NCBI RefSeq assembly: GCF_009720385.1 | Contig: NZ_WARX01000035.1 | Span: 1-64,000 of the forward strand | Length of the DNA: 64,000 nt | DNA from: Catellatospora vulcania | GTDB lineage: Bacteria > Actinomycetota > Actinomycetes > Mycobacteriales > Micromonosporaceae | Direction of reading: 5' to 3' | Shown: piece by piece, positions 43,996 through 52,355 of the stretch | How the letters are laid out: every line of letters begins with the position of its first letter | How positions within the stretch are numbered: position 1 is the stretch's first letter | Notes under the pieces: generated by a model | What the model saw: the letters and a program-made list of their open reading frames with translations, nothing else | Database searches by the model: none | Told to the model about the DNA's origin: nothing | Program-made: the position numbers and the translations under genes

Positions 43996-45506
43996 GAGCG
44001 TTCCTCGCGGTTGCTCTTCTCCACCTGGGCTGCCGCGGTAAGGATGGCCTGCCACATCTCGAGGTTGTCCTTGTCGCGCGGCCCGAGGTGCGCACCGTGG
44101 AAAATCTGCTCAGCGAGCAGGAACAGTAAAGACTTGATCAGCGGCGCGTCGTTTAGACCACCGCGTCGGCCGCCGTTTACCGCTTTGCGGTATGCCTGGT
44201 TGAGCCAGATAGTGCCCGCATCTCGGTCGATGTCGAAGAAGTCATCGCCGGCGAACTGCATCCAGCGGATCTGGAGCTCATCCTCATGTAGTAGCGGGAG
44301 TTCTTCTTCGATCTCACGGCGAACTTTCGGATCGATGCCACGACCAGGGGGCATGACCTTCGCCCGCGAACGTGTCCGCTGCTGCGAGCGCGTGTAAGCA
44401 TCCTGCGCGGCCTGCAAGTAGTCAGCGATGGCTACGCCGTCGGCAGATCTGGCGGCAGCTACGGCATGGGCGAAGTCGGGACCGACGCCGACCCGCGTCT
44501 TTTCCGCGTTCATGGTGAAAAGACCGGCGACGTCACCGGTGATATCTATGGCGACACGGGCCAGCTGTAACCTGCGATCGGGGGCATGGACACCTTCCCA
44601 TCCTCCGGCGTGTAACAGCCTGCCGTTGCGGTAGAAGTACAGCCCTTGCCACGACTCTGCGCCGCCAGGTAGCCGGAACCGCCGGTCCGTCGAACGGCCG
44701 GGCCAGATGTGACACTGCAAGGTCACCTTGGTGCCATTGATCTCGGCGATCAAGTCTTTAGGCCACTCTGGACGACCCGAGACAGGATAGGCGAAGGGAT
44801 CGATTGGCTGTAGGACGGTACGTGGACCGGCCATGCCGGTGTCCCCGTCCTCAACATCGATCATGACCTTGGCGCGGCCATCGGTCAACAGACGATGAAA
44901 CATCAGTCCTAGGTGGGCTTGCAGCGAGGAGACAGTACGCGAGATGACCTCATCAGCAAGATCGGGATTTGTGGGGAAGGCATGGACGTCATCCCATCTG
45001 ACAACCGTCCCCGTGCCAGCCGACTCTGAAATCCGCCAGTCCCGCCTCAGCTGTCGATCGGCAAACGACTCGTCAACGATGTCGCAGGCGAACGTGTGCC
45101 GGTCGGCAGATTGATGCCACCTACGGCCGACGGCCGACGCGCCTTCAGCCTTGGATAGAACGGTCAGACAACCCGCCTGGCTGAATGACGCCGCTTTCAG
45201 GCCCAGCCCGAAGCGACCGAGGTCTTGATGACCATAATCGCGCCGCCCGCCTAGCGTCATCGCCGTATCGATGATCTCAGGAGACATGCCTTTGCCGTTG
45301 TCGACCACGCAGAGGGCACGTAGAGCCCCCGCAGAGGTGACCAGTCGGACCAGCACTTCAGTCGCGCCTGCGTCGATGGAGTTGTCGACGATATCCGCCA
45401 GCGCCGACTCCAAAGAGTGATTGCGCCCGATTGAATCTAGCGAACGCACGTCTGGCGGAAGTTCAATCACGCCTGCCGTCGGCACCTGATCTGCCCATAC
45501 CGACAT
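43992..45506 (-). CDS. MutL/MORC-like GHKL ATPase
   Basis: 504 residues. The GHKL ATP-binding motifs are complete: ALADIVDNSIDAGA (N-box, N42), VVDNGKGM (G1, D69) and GRFGLGLKAAS (G2). It lacks the MutL dimerisation and endonuclease tail, so it is a MORC/MutL-type ATPase rather than a mismatch-repair protein. In related R-M loci such ATPases act with a Z1 protein and a nuclease. It precedes DUF4420 with a 4-bp overlap. ATG 45506 follows GGGAGTG. Probably senses or clamps DNA; function in this locus is inferred. Confidence 0.9.
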   Translation of the reverse strand: MSVWADQVPTAGVIELPPDVRSLDSIGRNHSLESALADIVDNSIDAGATEVLVRLVTSAGALRALCVVDNGKGMSPEIIDTAMTLGGRRDYGHQDLGRFGLGLKAASFSQAGCLTVLSKAEGASAVGRRWHQSADRHTFACDIVDESFADRQLRRDWRISESAGTGTVVRWDDVHAFPTNPDLADEVISRTVSSLQAHLGLMFHRLLTDGRAKVMIDVEDGDTGMAGPRTVLQPIDPFAYPVSGRPEWPKDLIAEINGTKVTLQCHIWPGRSTDRRFRLPGGAESWQGLYFYRNGRLLHAGGWEGVHAPDRRLQLARVAIDITGDVAGLFTMNAEKTRVGVGPDFAHAVAAARSADGVAIADYLQAAQDAYTRSQQRTRSRAKVMPPGRGIDPKVRREIEEELPLLHEDELQIRWMQFAGDDFFDIDRDAGTIWLNQAYRKAVNGGRRGGLNDAPLIKSLLFLLAEQIFHGAHLGPRDKDNLEMWQAILTAAAQVEKSNREERS

Positions 45507-45530
45507 GCGTCACTCCCTATCCAAGGAATT

Positions 45531-45863
45531 TCAACGCCACCCACCTGGCAACGCCGGGTCATCGTGCCATAACTGCCGGGCCCGCACGCACCCTTGCTGT
45601 TGATCAGACACGAACGGCCGAGGCGAGCCGTCCCATCGGAGGACCACCCGCAGGTTCCCGCACCTTGCGTAAGCCATCTGTTGCCCTGTCAATAGGCATT
45701 CGGTCGCGTTGACACCCCTAACCACTTTCGATTTCCTCGTTGCCGTCACGAACAGCGCATGGTGCTTAGATGGCGACACCGAAGCGGACACGCTGCGCGC
45801 ACGACATCGCTCATCGGACCTCATGCCTTGGCGTAGCCCTGCGTCTCTGGCGATTCCCGCCAT
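45531..45863 (-). CDS. Small unknown ORF between vsr and the GHKL ATPase gene
   Basis: 110 codons on the operon strand, filling an otherwise empty 367-bp gap with short flanking spacers (10 and 24 bp). The C-terminal half looks coherent (QMAYARCGNLRVVLRWDGS, ARQLWHDDPALPGGW) whereas the N-terminal third is compositionally plain. I do not recognise it and cannot find a ribosome site. It could be a short partner protein or a spurious frame. Confidence 0.35.
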   Translation of the reverse strand: MAGIARDAGLRQGMRSDERCRARSVSASVSPSKHHALFVTATRKSKVVRGVNATECLLTGQQMAYARCGNLRVVLRWDGSPRPFVSDQQQGCVRARQLWHDDPALPGGWR

Positions 45864-45873
45864 GTCGAAATCG

Positions 45874-46326
45874 CTAGGCCGCAGGGCGCTTAAAAGCTGA
45901 TCTTTCGCGCACCGTGGACGCGATCCGTGTTGAAGCTTCAGCTGGATCCTCGTGTTCCCACACCCGTATGGTCAGCCATCCGGCATCGGCCAGGAGGGCG
46001 TCTGTGCTCTGATCACGAGTTCGGTTGCGGAGCACTTTCGCTGACCAGTAGTCGCTGTTAGCTGTCGGGGCACGATGGTGGCTCGGGCAGCCGTGCCAGA
46101 AGCAGCCGTCAAGAAACACAGCCACCTTCTGGCGAGGGAAGACCATATCAGCGGTGCGACGGACCGCCGGTATGGGCCGTGCCGCTACTCGATATCGCAG
46201 CCCGAGGGCGTGTGTCGCCCGGCGCAGGGCGAGTTCTGGCTTGGTATCGCGGCTGCGATTGGCACGCATACTGGCGCGAGTCGCCTCACTCGTAGCCCAA
46301 GACGGCTTGCTGCTGGACACACCCAC
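45874..46326 (-). CDS. vsr: Very short patch repair (Vsr) endonuclease
   Basis: 150 residues. Cuts beside T:G mismatches left when 5-methylcytosine deaminates. Hallmarks are present: MRANRSRDTKPELALRRATHALGLRYRV, the catalytic Asp in RTADMVFPRQKVAVFLDG, and CFWHGCPSHH with its zinc/active-site residues. It follows the cytosine methyltransferase by 57 bp, the normal arrangement for a vsr gene. GTG 46326 is the chosen start, though no good ribosome site is seen; the first 12 residues are unconserved. Confidence 0.95.
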   Translation of the reverse strand: MGVSSSKPSWATSEATRASMRANRSRDTKPELALRRATHALGLRYRVAARPIPAVRRTADMVFPRQKVAVFLDGCFWHGCPSHHRAPTANSDYWSAKVLRNRTRDQSTDALLADAGWLTIRVWEHEDPAEASTRIASTVRERSAFKRPAA

Positions 46327-46383
46327 AGCTTACGGAGGCCCGATCGCACACGTACGGCACCCAGTCACGGCACCGACAGACCT

Positions 46384-47574
46384 TCACTTTTCAGTAGCAT
46401 CCTTGATCATTCGCGCTAGGTAGTGTCGAGCGAGCCATTCGACCACAGGAACGCACACCGCGTCACCAAACCCGCCGACCGCCTGGCTGGTAGGGAGATC
46501 GACGCTCATGGTGTAGTCGCCAGCCCCCATCAGCCGGGCGTACTCCAGCGACGTCATCCAGCGGACTTTGAATTCGCCCGCTCCAGCACGCACCATGGCC
46601 TGCTTCGAGGAGCCGCCGCGGGCTGTGCGTAGACAACCGGCGATGTCGTCGGCGCGGATCTCCCAAGCCGGCTTTCCGTTACGAGTCCGCCGATAGGCAG
46701 TGCGATAGGCGACGGAACTGGCCCGTTTGCGCTGCTCTAGCCGTTTTTGATTAAGATCGGACAACTCGGCGAAAAATTTGGCGGTCCGCGCGTCGTCCCA
46801 CCAACGCTCATCGGAATCGGGCAGATCTTCTGCGACTTCTTCAGTCAGGCCCGAGTCGCGGAGGGCAGGCGGCTTGGGAAGCGCCGCCCGATGCATTTCG
46901 AGGTCCGGGTTGTTGAAGAAGCGGTCGAGCTGCGCTGGTCGAAGCTCGACATTGTCTTCCTGCTTCTCGGCTGGTGGCTTTTGCAAGCCGACGATGAACA
47001 GGCGCGGACGAGACTGCGCGACGAAACGCCGCGCGTCGATCGTCAACACGTCGACCGAATAGCCAAGGTCGTTGAGGCTTTGAATTGCGGCTATCAGGTC
47101 GGCACCGCCGTGGCTGGTGATCAGGCCGGTGACGTTCTCCAGCGCAACGACCGACGGCGCCGCGTCGCCCATTTCCTTGAGGATCCGCGTGAAATGCCAG
47201 AACGTGCCAGAGTGCTTCCCCGCTAGGCCGCTACGGCCACCGGCGAGAGACAGGTCGGTGCAAGGAAAGGAGGCCCAAGCGAGCGAGAGGTCTGCTGGCA
47301 TTGCCTCACCGCGCACGTCCGCGACATCGCCCAGCTTAAACGCCTTGTCCTCGGTGTCCTGAAAGTGGGCTGCGTACATCTGCTTCTTGAACGGCTCGAT
47401 GTCGTTTGCCCAGACCACACGTAGGTCAGCCCGCTCGAGGCCCATCCGTACAAGGCCGATGCCGGCGAAGAATTCGGCGACGGTGGGCTTGAGGCCAGTG
47501 CCGCTCGGGGTCGGGTCCTGCGCTGCCGGTACAGGCGCAGAGCGCTCCTCGACACTTTCGGCAACCAGGCTCAT
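46384..47574 (-). CDS. dcm: DNA (cytosine-5) methyltransferase
   Basis: 396 residues. C5-MTase motifs in order: FAGIG (36-40), the catalytic PCTDLS with C105, ENVTG (146-150), QSRPRLF (187-193), then a target-recognition region around 230-320, and GFGDAVCVPVVEWLA near the end. Recognition sequence cannot be read from the sequence. It leads the minus-strand defence operon; the divergent gene is a GIY-YIG nuclease. ATG 47574 is preceded by a TACTAT box on the same strand. It supplies the self-marking for the locus and the reason for Vsr. Confidence 0.95.
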   Translation of the reverse strand: MSLVAESVEERSAPVPAAQDPTPSGTGLKPTVAEFFAGIGLVRMGLERADLRVVWANDIEPFKKQMYAAHFQDTEDKAFKLGDVADVRGEAMPADLSLAWASFPCTDLSLAGGRSGLAGKHSGTFWHFTRILKEMGDAAPSVVALENVTGLITSHGGADLIAAIQSLNDLGYSVDVLTIDARRFVAQSRPRLFIVGLQKPPAEKQEDNVELRPAQLDRFFNNPDLEMHRAALPKPPALRDSGLTEEVAEDLPDSDERWWDDARTAKFFAELSDLNQKRLEQRKRASSVAYRTAYRRTRNGKPAWEIRADDIAGCLRTARGGSSKQAMVRAGAGEFKVRWMTSLEYARLMGAGDYTMSVDLPTSQAVGGFGDAVCVPVVEWLARHYLARMIKDATEK

Positions 47575-47799
47575 CTGACCACTCTCATAGTACAGGCGTT
47601 CGCTTGGATGATGTTAGTCGACCGGGCGGCCGTCGCCGGTGCCTGGTCATCGTGACACGCCCCACGGCAACCCGGAAGTGAATCAACAGCTCATCACCAC
47701 GGGATAGTCACTCACCACCGAGAGTGGCGACCATGGGCACCGCTGAAGTAGGCGCGACGGTAGTCTCCGGTCTTTCATGGCGATTTCTACGGAGGCCTT

Positions 47800-48519
47800 G
47801 TGCGGACTCTGCCCGGCATCGACCTGGCTACCACCCAACTGTCCCGAGAAGTGCAATTAATCCGGGACGCCATCTCCAGCGCCCTTCGGCACCCCGACCC
47901 CCAGCGCCCTGAGCAGACGATCGGCAACGCGAAGGCCGGCGTCTACGCGTTCTATGACTACGACGGCGAGCCCATCTATGTCGGCCAGACCGCCGAGGGC
48001 TTCGGCGTGCGCCTTGGTCGTCACCTGACCGGGCAGCGGTCGGATGCGGTAGCCAAGTACGTCCTGGACCCCTTCGAGGTTTATCAGGTTGCGCTCTGGT
48101 CCCTCCCGCATATCGGGGACATGCCCGCTAACCAGCGCAAAGCCGCCCTCGATCCGTATGAGTACACGGTGTACCAGAGGCTCCTCGCCGACAGCACGTT
48201 CAAAGCCGTGCTGAACGAGGGCGAGATCCTGCCCTGCCAGCCCGTAGACGTTTTCGAACCGCTTGTTGTCGCGATCGTGCCCGACGAAATCTTCAGAGAG
48301 CGCAGCCACCCCGACGTTCGCATCGCGAGACGTGCGCAGACAGTCGCGCTCCTGGCGAAGAACATCAGTGAGCGGAAGGTCTCCAAGGGGCTGCGACGCA
48401 CGCTATTGACACAGACGCGTCGGCTCGAACATCTCGCCCGCCGGCGGTTCGAGTCGCTGGGCGGCACCATCGAGTTCGAGCAGGCGGAGGGCATCGTTCC
48501 CGAGTCCGACGACTTGTAG
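47800..48519 (+). CDS. GIY-YIG nuclease-domain protein
   Basis: 239 residues. GIY-YIG core: GVYAFYDYDGEPIYVGQT, followed by RLGRHLTGQRSDA with the conserved Arg, and a Glu in PYEYTVYQRLL. The remainder is helical and unrecognised. GTG 47800 has GGAGG at 47791-47795. It is divergent from dcm across 225 bp and may be the cutting enzyme paired with the methyltransferase, or an independent nuclease. Type II GIY-YIG restriction enzymes (Eco29kI-like) are known, but I cannot assign this to them. Confidence 0.82.
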   Translation: MRTLPGIDLATTQLSREVQLIRDAISSALRHPDPQRPEQTIGNAKAGVYAFYDYDGEPIYVGQTAEGFGVRLGRHLTGQRSDAVAKYVLDPFEVYQVALWSLPHIGDMPANQRKAALDPYEYTVYQRLLADSTFKAVLNEGEILPCQPVDVFEPLVVAIVPDEIFRERSHPDVRIARRAQTVALLAKNISERKVSKGLRRTLLTQTRRLEHLARRRFESLGGTIEFEQAEGIVPESDDL

Positions 48520-48566
48520 CAGGCCAACACGCAGCCGGCTGACCAGCACGGGCCAGTCGACACCAG

Positions 48567-48601
48567 GGCGCGCCGCGAGTCGCATCGACTTCCGGCGCGC
48601 C
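48567..48601. terminator. Hairpin in the GIY-YIG / HNH gap
   Basis: GGCGCGCC arms (48567-48574, 48594-48601) enclose a second stem AGTCG/CGACT with a CAT loop. It lies between two convergent genes, in a 342-bp stretch (48520-48861) where I see no gene. Confidence 0.55.
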
Positions 48602-48861
48602 GTGCAGGCAGGTCATCCAGCCAAGTCGTGGGTAACGTGCGAACGCCACGATGTCGCGGGCCAGGTGCCCCAAACAGCGCCGCAAAGTCCGAGATGATCA
48701 GGTCACCCCGGTCTGGCGTATGCCGGCAGGTGCTCCCCGATGGCGTCGCCCGGGTGCTAAAACCGCGGCCTGGCGTCAGGCTCAAGTGTCGCCGCGGTTC
48801 TCACAAGGGTGCTCGGACTCGCTCAGGCTCGCCCTGATACTTCGCATGAGTGCCGTCACCG

Positions 48862-50628
48862 TCACGCGTCGTGGCCGCATAGCTGTCGGTGATAGCTGAT
48901 GTGTTCAAGGCTGATCTCGTGGCTTGGGTGGTCGCGGAGCCTGCCGATCTCGGACTGGTCGGCGGCAGCCCGCACCATGCCGTCACGGTCGATGTAGATA
49001 GTGAACGTGTCGAACAGCACGTGGTGGTTGGGGCACAGGCACAGCAGGTTCGACACGTGATCAGGGCCATGGTGCGGAGCTCCCAGGCCGCGGATGTGCG
49101 CCGCCTCGCTGTAGCCGCCGCGACCGGTCTGTAGGCGCAGCCCACAAACCTGGCAGTGATGGTCGTACAGCTTCTTCACGTCCTTGGCAACCTGCGAGTC
49201 ACGAATGAGCTGGTACGTAGTGACAGCCCGCCGGGCTGTCACTCCCGCGGATCCTTCCGCCAACGTCGCCTGGAGATCAAAGGAGGATGCCCCCGCAGCC
49301 GAGTCGTAACCTTCTAGGCCGACATCGACTAAGAGGCGGGCGTGGTTGACGTCAGGCAGGTGACGAGTCAGCAATGTGCGCACCACACGCCCACGGACCG
49401 ATGGGTCTTCGAGCAGCATCGCCGTTTGCACGGTGAGGCCGGCGACCGGATTCACTCGATCGAGCCGGGCTGCCTGGGCAGGATCGGCGACCGGAGCGCC
49501 CATTTCAGCGACTTCCCACAGCGTGCCGCTGCGTAGGTTCCAGAACGGGTGTTGCGGACTGACCTGCGACTCTGGTTTGCCGTGTTCCCGCAGGAGTGGG
49601 GCGACAGCAGCCTGAAAGTCCCGCCACCCGACCATGCGGGGCTGCGCGGCAGCAAGTCGGCCGATCGCCCACAACAAGGTCAGCGGCTGGTAGCTGGTGG
49701 AATTGCCCGCGGTCTCCTGCACGTGCAGCCGCTCGATCGCGTCGAAAAGGCCTGCCGGATTCAGGCGCTCCTGAAGTGTGCGCTCCAGCAGAGAACCCAT
49801 CGAAGGTTCTCGAACACCTATGCCGACCTCTGACGGCGCAACGTGACGCCGCAGCCGCGGAATCGCGCCTCTGCCTTCCCTTACCCAGGTCTTCCAAGCT
49901 GTGGGGGCATGCCGTTCGGTCAGTTCGATCTGAAGTGAGGCGTCACGGCGGTCGTCGATCCACCGCATGTCGAGGGCGTCACCGGTGTCGGCGAGGTCGA
50001 GGACGACGAGGTCAAGCGCAAGGTTGGGGAATTTGACGCCAGTTTTGGCATCTTCCTGCGTGACCTGTTCGAGCCGCTCGATCACCGCGACGCCGCAGAA
50101 CGAGATGTGACCCTTGACGACGGTTTCTCCGCCGCGGTTCACGGTTTCCGAGCAGTACAGAAGCAGCGGTGGGGCTAGTCTGCGCTCTTCAACGGTCGTG
50201 GCCTGGTGCATGACCCACGCCTCAAGCAGCGCACGGTTGCCTACGGTGGCACCAGGCATGCCGCCCGTCGTCGATTTATGGTCGCCGTAGTAGCGGACAT
50301 GGCCACGCTCGAGGTTGAACTCGTCGTGCCATGGATTTGTCTCGTGCCCCGCCTTCCATGGGCTCGACCGGATACCTATGACCGGCCGCCGGGCCTGTCC
50401 GCCGGCCACGACAGTCGCAGCCGCGTTGATGCCCTTCTCGAGCATTAACTTCCGCTGGTCGGCATTGCCGGTGGGGGTGGTTAGGAAGTGGTAGTTAGGG
50501 TACCCGTCCAGCTCAGGATCAGTTTGGCTGGCGCCCTGGGCGTAGCGAAGCACCTGTTGCAGTCGTACCAGTCGGGCACTCACCCCTGAATGGTTTCGAG
50601 GCGAGCCCCACGACGGTATCCACCACAC
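48862..50628 (-). CDS. Probable modification-dependent restriction endonuclease (AspBHI-like N-terminus, C-terminal HNH)
   Basis: About 588 residues. The N-terminal half (GIRSSPWKAGHETNPWHDEF, GHVRYYGDHK, PLLLYCSETVNRGG) resembles the modified-base-binding N-terminus of AspBHI-type enzymes; I am fairly but not fully sure of this family. The C-terminal HNH domain is clear: CQVCGLRLQTGRGGYSEAAHIRGLG, and LLCLCPNHHVLFDTFTIYID, the form found in SRA-HNH enzymes such as ScoMcrA. Together this suggests a type IV enzyme that reads methylated DNA. Start uncertain: the frame extends far upstream, and I use the GTG at 50628 just before WWIPSWGSP. Convergent with the GIY-YIG gene. Confidence 0.75.
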   Translation of the reverse strand: MWWIPSWGSPRNHSGVSARLVRLQQVLRYAQGASQTDPELDGYPNYHFLTTPTGNADQRKLMLEKGINAAATVVAGGQARRPVIGIRSSPWKAGHETNPWHDEFNLERGHVRYYGDHKSTTGGMPGATVGNRALLEAWVMHQATTVEERRLAPPLLLYCSETVNRGGETVVKGHISFCGVAVIERLEQVTQEDAKTGVKFPNLALDLVVLDLADTGDALDMRWIDDRRDASLQIELTERHAPTAWKTWVREGRGAIPRLRRHVAPSEVGIGVREPSMGSLLERTLQERLNPAGLFDAIERLHVQETAGNSTSYQPLTLLWAIGRLAAAQPRMVGWRDFQAAVAPLLREHGKPESQVSPQHPFWNLRSGTLWEVAEMGAPVADPAQAARLDRVNPVAGLTVQTAMLLEDPSVRGRVVRTLLTRHLPDVNHARLLVDVGLEGYDSAAGASSFDLQATLAEGSAGVTARRAVTTYQLIRDSQVAKDVKKLYDHHCQVCGLRLQTGRGGYSEAAHIRGLGAPHHGPDHVSNLLCLCPNHHVLFDTFTIYIDRDGMVRAAADQSEIGRLRDHPSHEISLEHISYHRQLCGHDA

Positions 50629-50678
50629 GAACGAATGATCTCTTGGTCCGGGCTGAGAGTGTGTGATCCGCCGGAGCC

Positions 50679-51063
50679 TCAACTTCCGGCGGGCTGAGAT
50701 GACGCGGCCAGGGCGACGACCTCGCGGACGGCTCGGGTGAGACGTCGGGCCGCTGGCCAGGACGCGCTGGTCGCCGCTGTCCAGGGGCACCGGAACACAT
50801 CGCCGTGCGAGATCTCTCCGCCGTGCCGTCGTACAGGTGCACGTCGGACAATTCCGGCGGCCGTCCTCGGAGGTCCAGGTCCCGACGGGGCAGCCGCCCT
50901 TCTCCGGGCAGCTGACACCCTTGAACACCCCTGACGTGCCGGGCCCCTGATGCGCCCGCCAGGCCGGACCGAGGTCACGCGCGCCCCTCACCGCCAGCAC
51001 CAGCAGCAAGTCGGGCAGGATCAGCCACATCAGCGCCGTCGCGGCGGTCGTGCCGCGGCCCAC
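50679..51063 (-). pseudogene. Frameshifted remnant of a small actinobacterial membrane protein
   Basis: A membrane helix (TALMWLILPDLLLVLAV) followed by LGPAWRAHQGPGTSGVFKG, CPEKGGCPVGTW and TSEDGR looks like a common small actinobacterial transmembrane protein whose later part normally continues with a D-L-Y-D-G type segment. Here that continuation (DVHLYDGTAERS) and the tail (ISHGDVFRC, LTRAVREVVALA) lie in the other two frames, so at least two frameshifts are needed. It marks the edge between the defence island and core genes. The call rests on pattern memory only. Confidence 0.4.
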
Positions 51064-51271
51064 CGGGCCACTTCCCAGTGCCCATACTCGATCACCAGGT
51101 CTTCAGGCATCCAGTGCCTCCCCACTCCGTCGACCGTCGCTAGCGGGGGTCGGCTGCTTCTGGCGTGCATGATGCGTGTCCCCCGCCATAGCTCGCGATC
51201 ACCGCCCTGCGTATCACCTGTTGCGACACGCTTGCGGACCCGACCCGCCTGGACGATCCGGCGCAGCGCCG

Positions 51272-51277
51272 TAGGCT
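51272..51277 (+). promoter_or_regulatory. Leaderless -10 box of the PAC2 gene
   Basis: TAGGCT ends 7 nt before the GTG at 51285. Confidence 0.6.
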
Positions 51278-51284
51278 GACAGGC

Positions 51285-52151
51285 GTGACCGAGTTCGACG
51301 GCCTTCCTGTCCTGCGTTCCCCCGTCGCCATCGCCGCCTTCGAGGGGTGGAACGACGCCGCTGACGCGTCCACTGCCGTGGTCGAGCACCTGGAGCAGGT
51401 GTGGGACGCGCGCGAGGTGGCGTCGGTGGACCCGGAGGAGTTCTACGACTTCCAGGTGAACCGGCCGCTGATCACCCTGGTCGACGACACGCGGCGGATC
51501 GAGTGGCCGAGCACCAAGTTCATGGTCGCCTCGCCGCCCGGGGCGCAGCACGACGTGGTCCTGATCCGCGGCATCGAGCCGAGCCTGCGCTGGCGTACGT
51601 TCTGCAACGAGATCCTGGAGATCTGCCACAGCCTGGGCATCGAGAAGATCGTGCTGCTGGGCGCCCTGCTGGCCGATGTGCCCTACAGCCGGCCGCTGCC
51701 GATCAGCGGCACGGTGACCGGCAAGCACGCGGGTGAGGAGAAGATCCAGCTCACCCCCACCCGGTACGAGGGCCCGACCGGCATCGTCGGGGTGCTCCAG
51801 GACAGCGCGTCCCGCGCCGAGATCGACGCGATGTCGTTCTGGGTGCACGTGCCGCACTATGCGAACAACCCGCCGTGCCCGAAGGCGACGCTGGCCCTGC
51901 TGCACCGGATCGAGGAGGTCCTCGACCTGCCGGTGCCGATGCTGGATCTGGCCGAGGAGTCGGCCGAGTGGGAGGACCGGGTCCGCGCCGCCGCCGCCCA
52001 GGACGCCGAGCTCGCCGAGTATCTCCGCGACCTGGAGGAGCGCGCCGGCGACGTCGCCAAGCCGCTGTCCGGCGACGAGATCGCCGTCGAGTTCGAGAAG
52101 TACCTCCGCCGCCGCGGCGGCTCCCCCGGCCCCACCCACGGCACCTGGTAA
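51285..52151 (+). CDS. PAC2-family protein
   Basis: 288 residues with the PAC2 fold: PVAIAAFEGWNDAADASTAVVEHL near the start, IVLLGALLADVPYSRPLPI and the long helical C-terminus. PAC2 relatives of the proteasome assembly chaperones are common in actinobacteria, where their role is not established. GTG start 7 nt after TAGGCT. It normally lies beside mshC in these genomes, as here. Ends at a strong hairpin. Confidence 0.9.
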   Translation: MTEFDGLPVLRSPVAIAAFEGWNDAADASTAVVEHLEQVWDAREVASVDPEEFYDFQVNRPLITLVDDTRRIEWPSTKFMVASPPGAQHDVVLIRGIEPSLRWRTFCNEILEICHSLGIEKIVLLGALLADVPYSRPLPISGTVTGKHAGEEKIQLTPTRYEGPTGIVGVLQDSASRAEIDAMSFWVHVPHYANNPPCPKATLALLHRIEEVLDLPVPMLDLAEESAEWEDRVRAAAAQDAELAEYLRDLEERAGDVAKPLSGDEIAVEFEKYLRRRGGSPGPTHGTW

Positions 52152-52188
52152 CCGACCCGCCGCGCCACCGCCGACCCCGACCGCCACC

Positions 52189-52215
52189 AGGCGCAACTCT
52201 TCAGGAGTTGCGCCT
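52189..52215 (+). terminator. Terminator of the PAC2 gene
   Basis: A perfect 11-bp stem (AGGCGCAACTC and complement) with a 5-nt TTCAG loop, followed by TTCGG, 38 nt after the stop. Confidence 0.75.
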
Positions 52216-52224
52216 TTCGGTGTG

Positions 52225-52262
52225 CCCGCAGTCCGCAGGTGTCAAGAGTTGCGGACTGCGGG
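52225..52262. terminator. Second hairpin directly after the first
   Basis: A perfect 13-bp stem (CCCGCAGTCCGCA and complement) with a 12-nt loop, only 9 nt beyond the first hairpin. Confidence 0.6.
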
Positions 52263-52355
52263 TGGGACGCGCCCGCGGCGTGGGGCGGGCGACACGCCGC
52301 GTAGAGGCGTCCTAGGTCGCTAGGTATTCGGACATTTGTGCGGCATGATCGCCTC

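Noticed and set aside
38795-51284. Integrase, tRNA or direct repeats that would define a mobile island
   Set aside because: None seen; island status rests on composition and gene content only.
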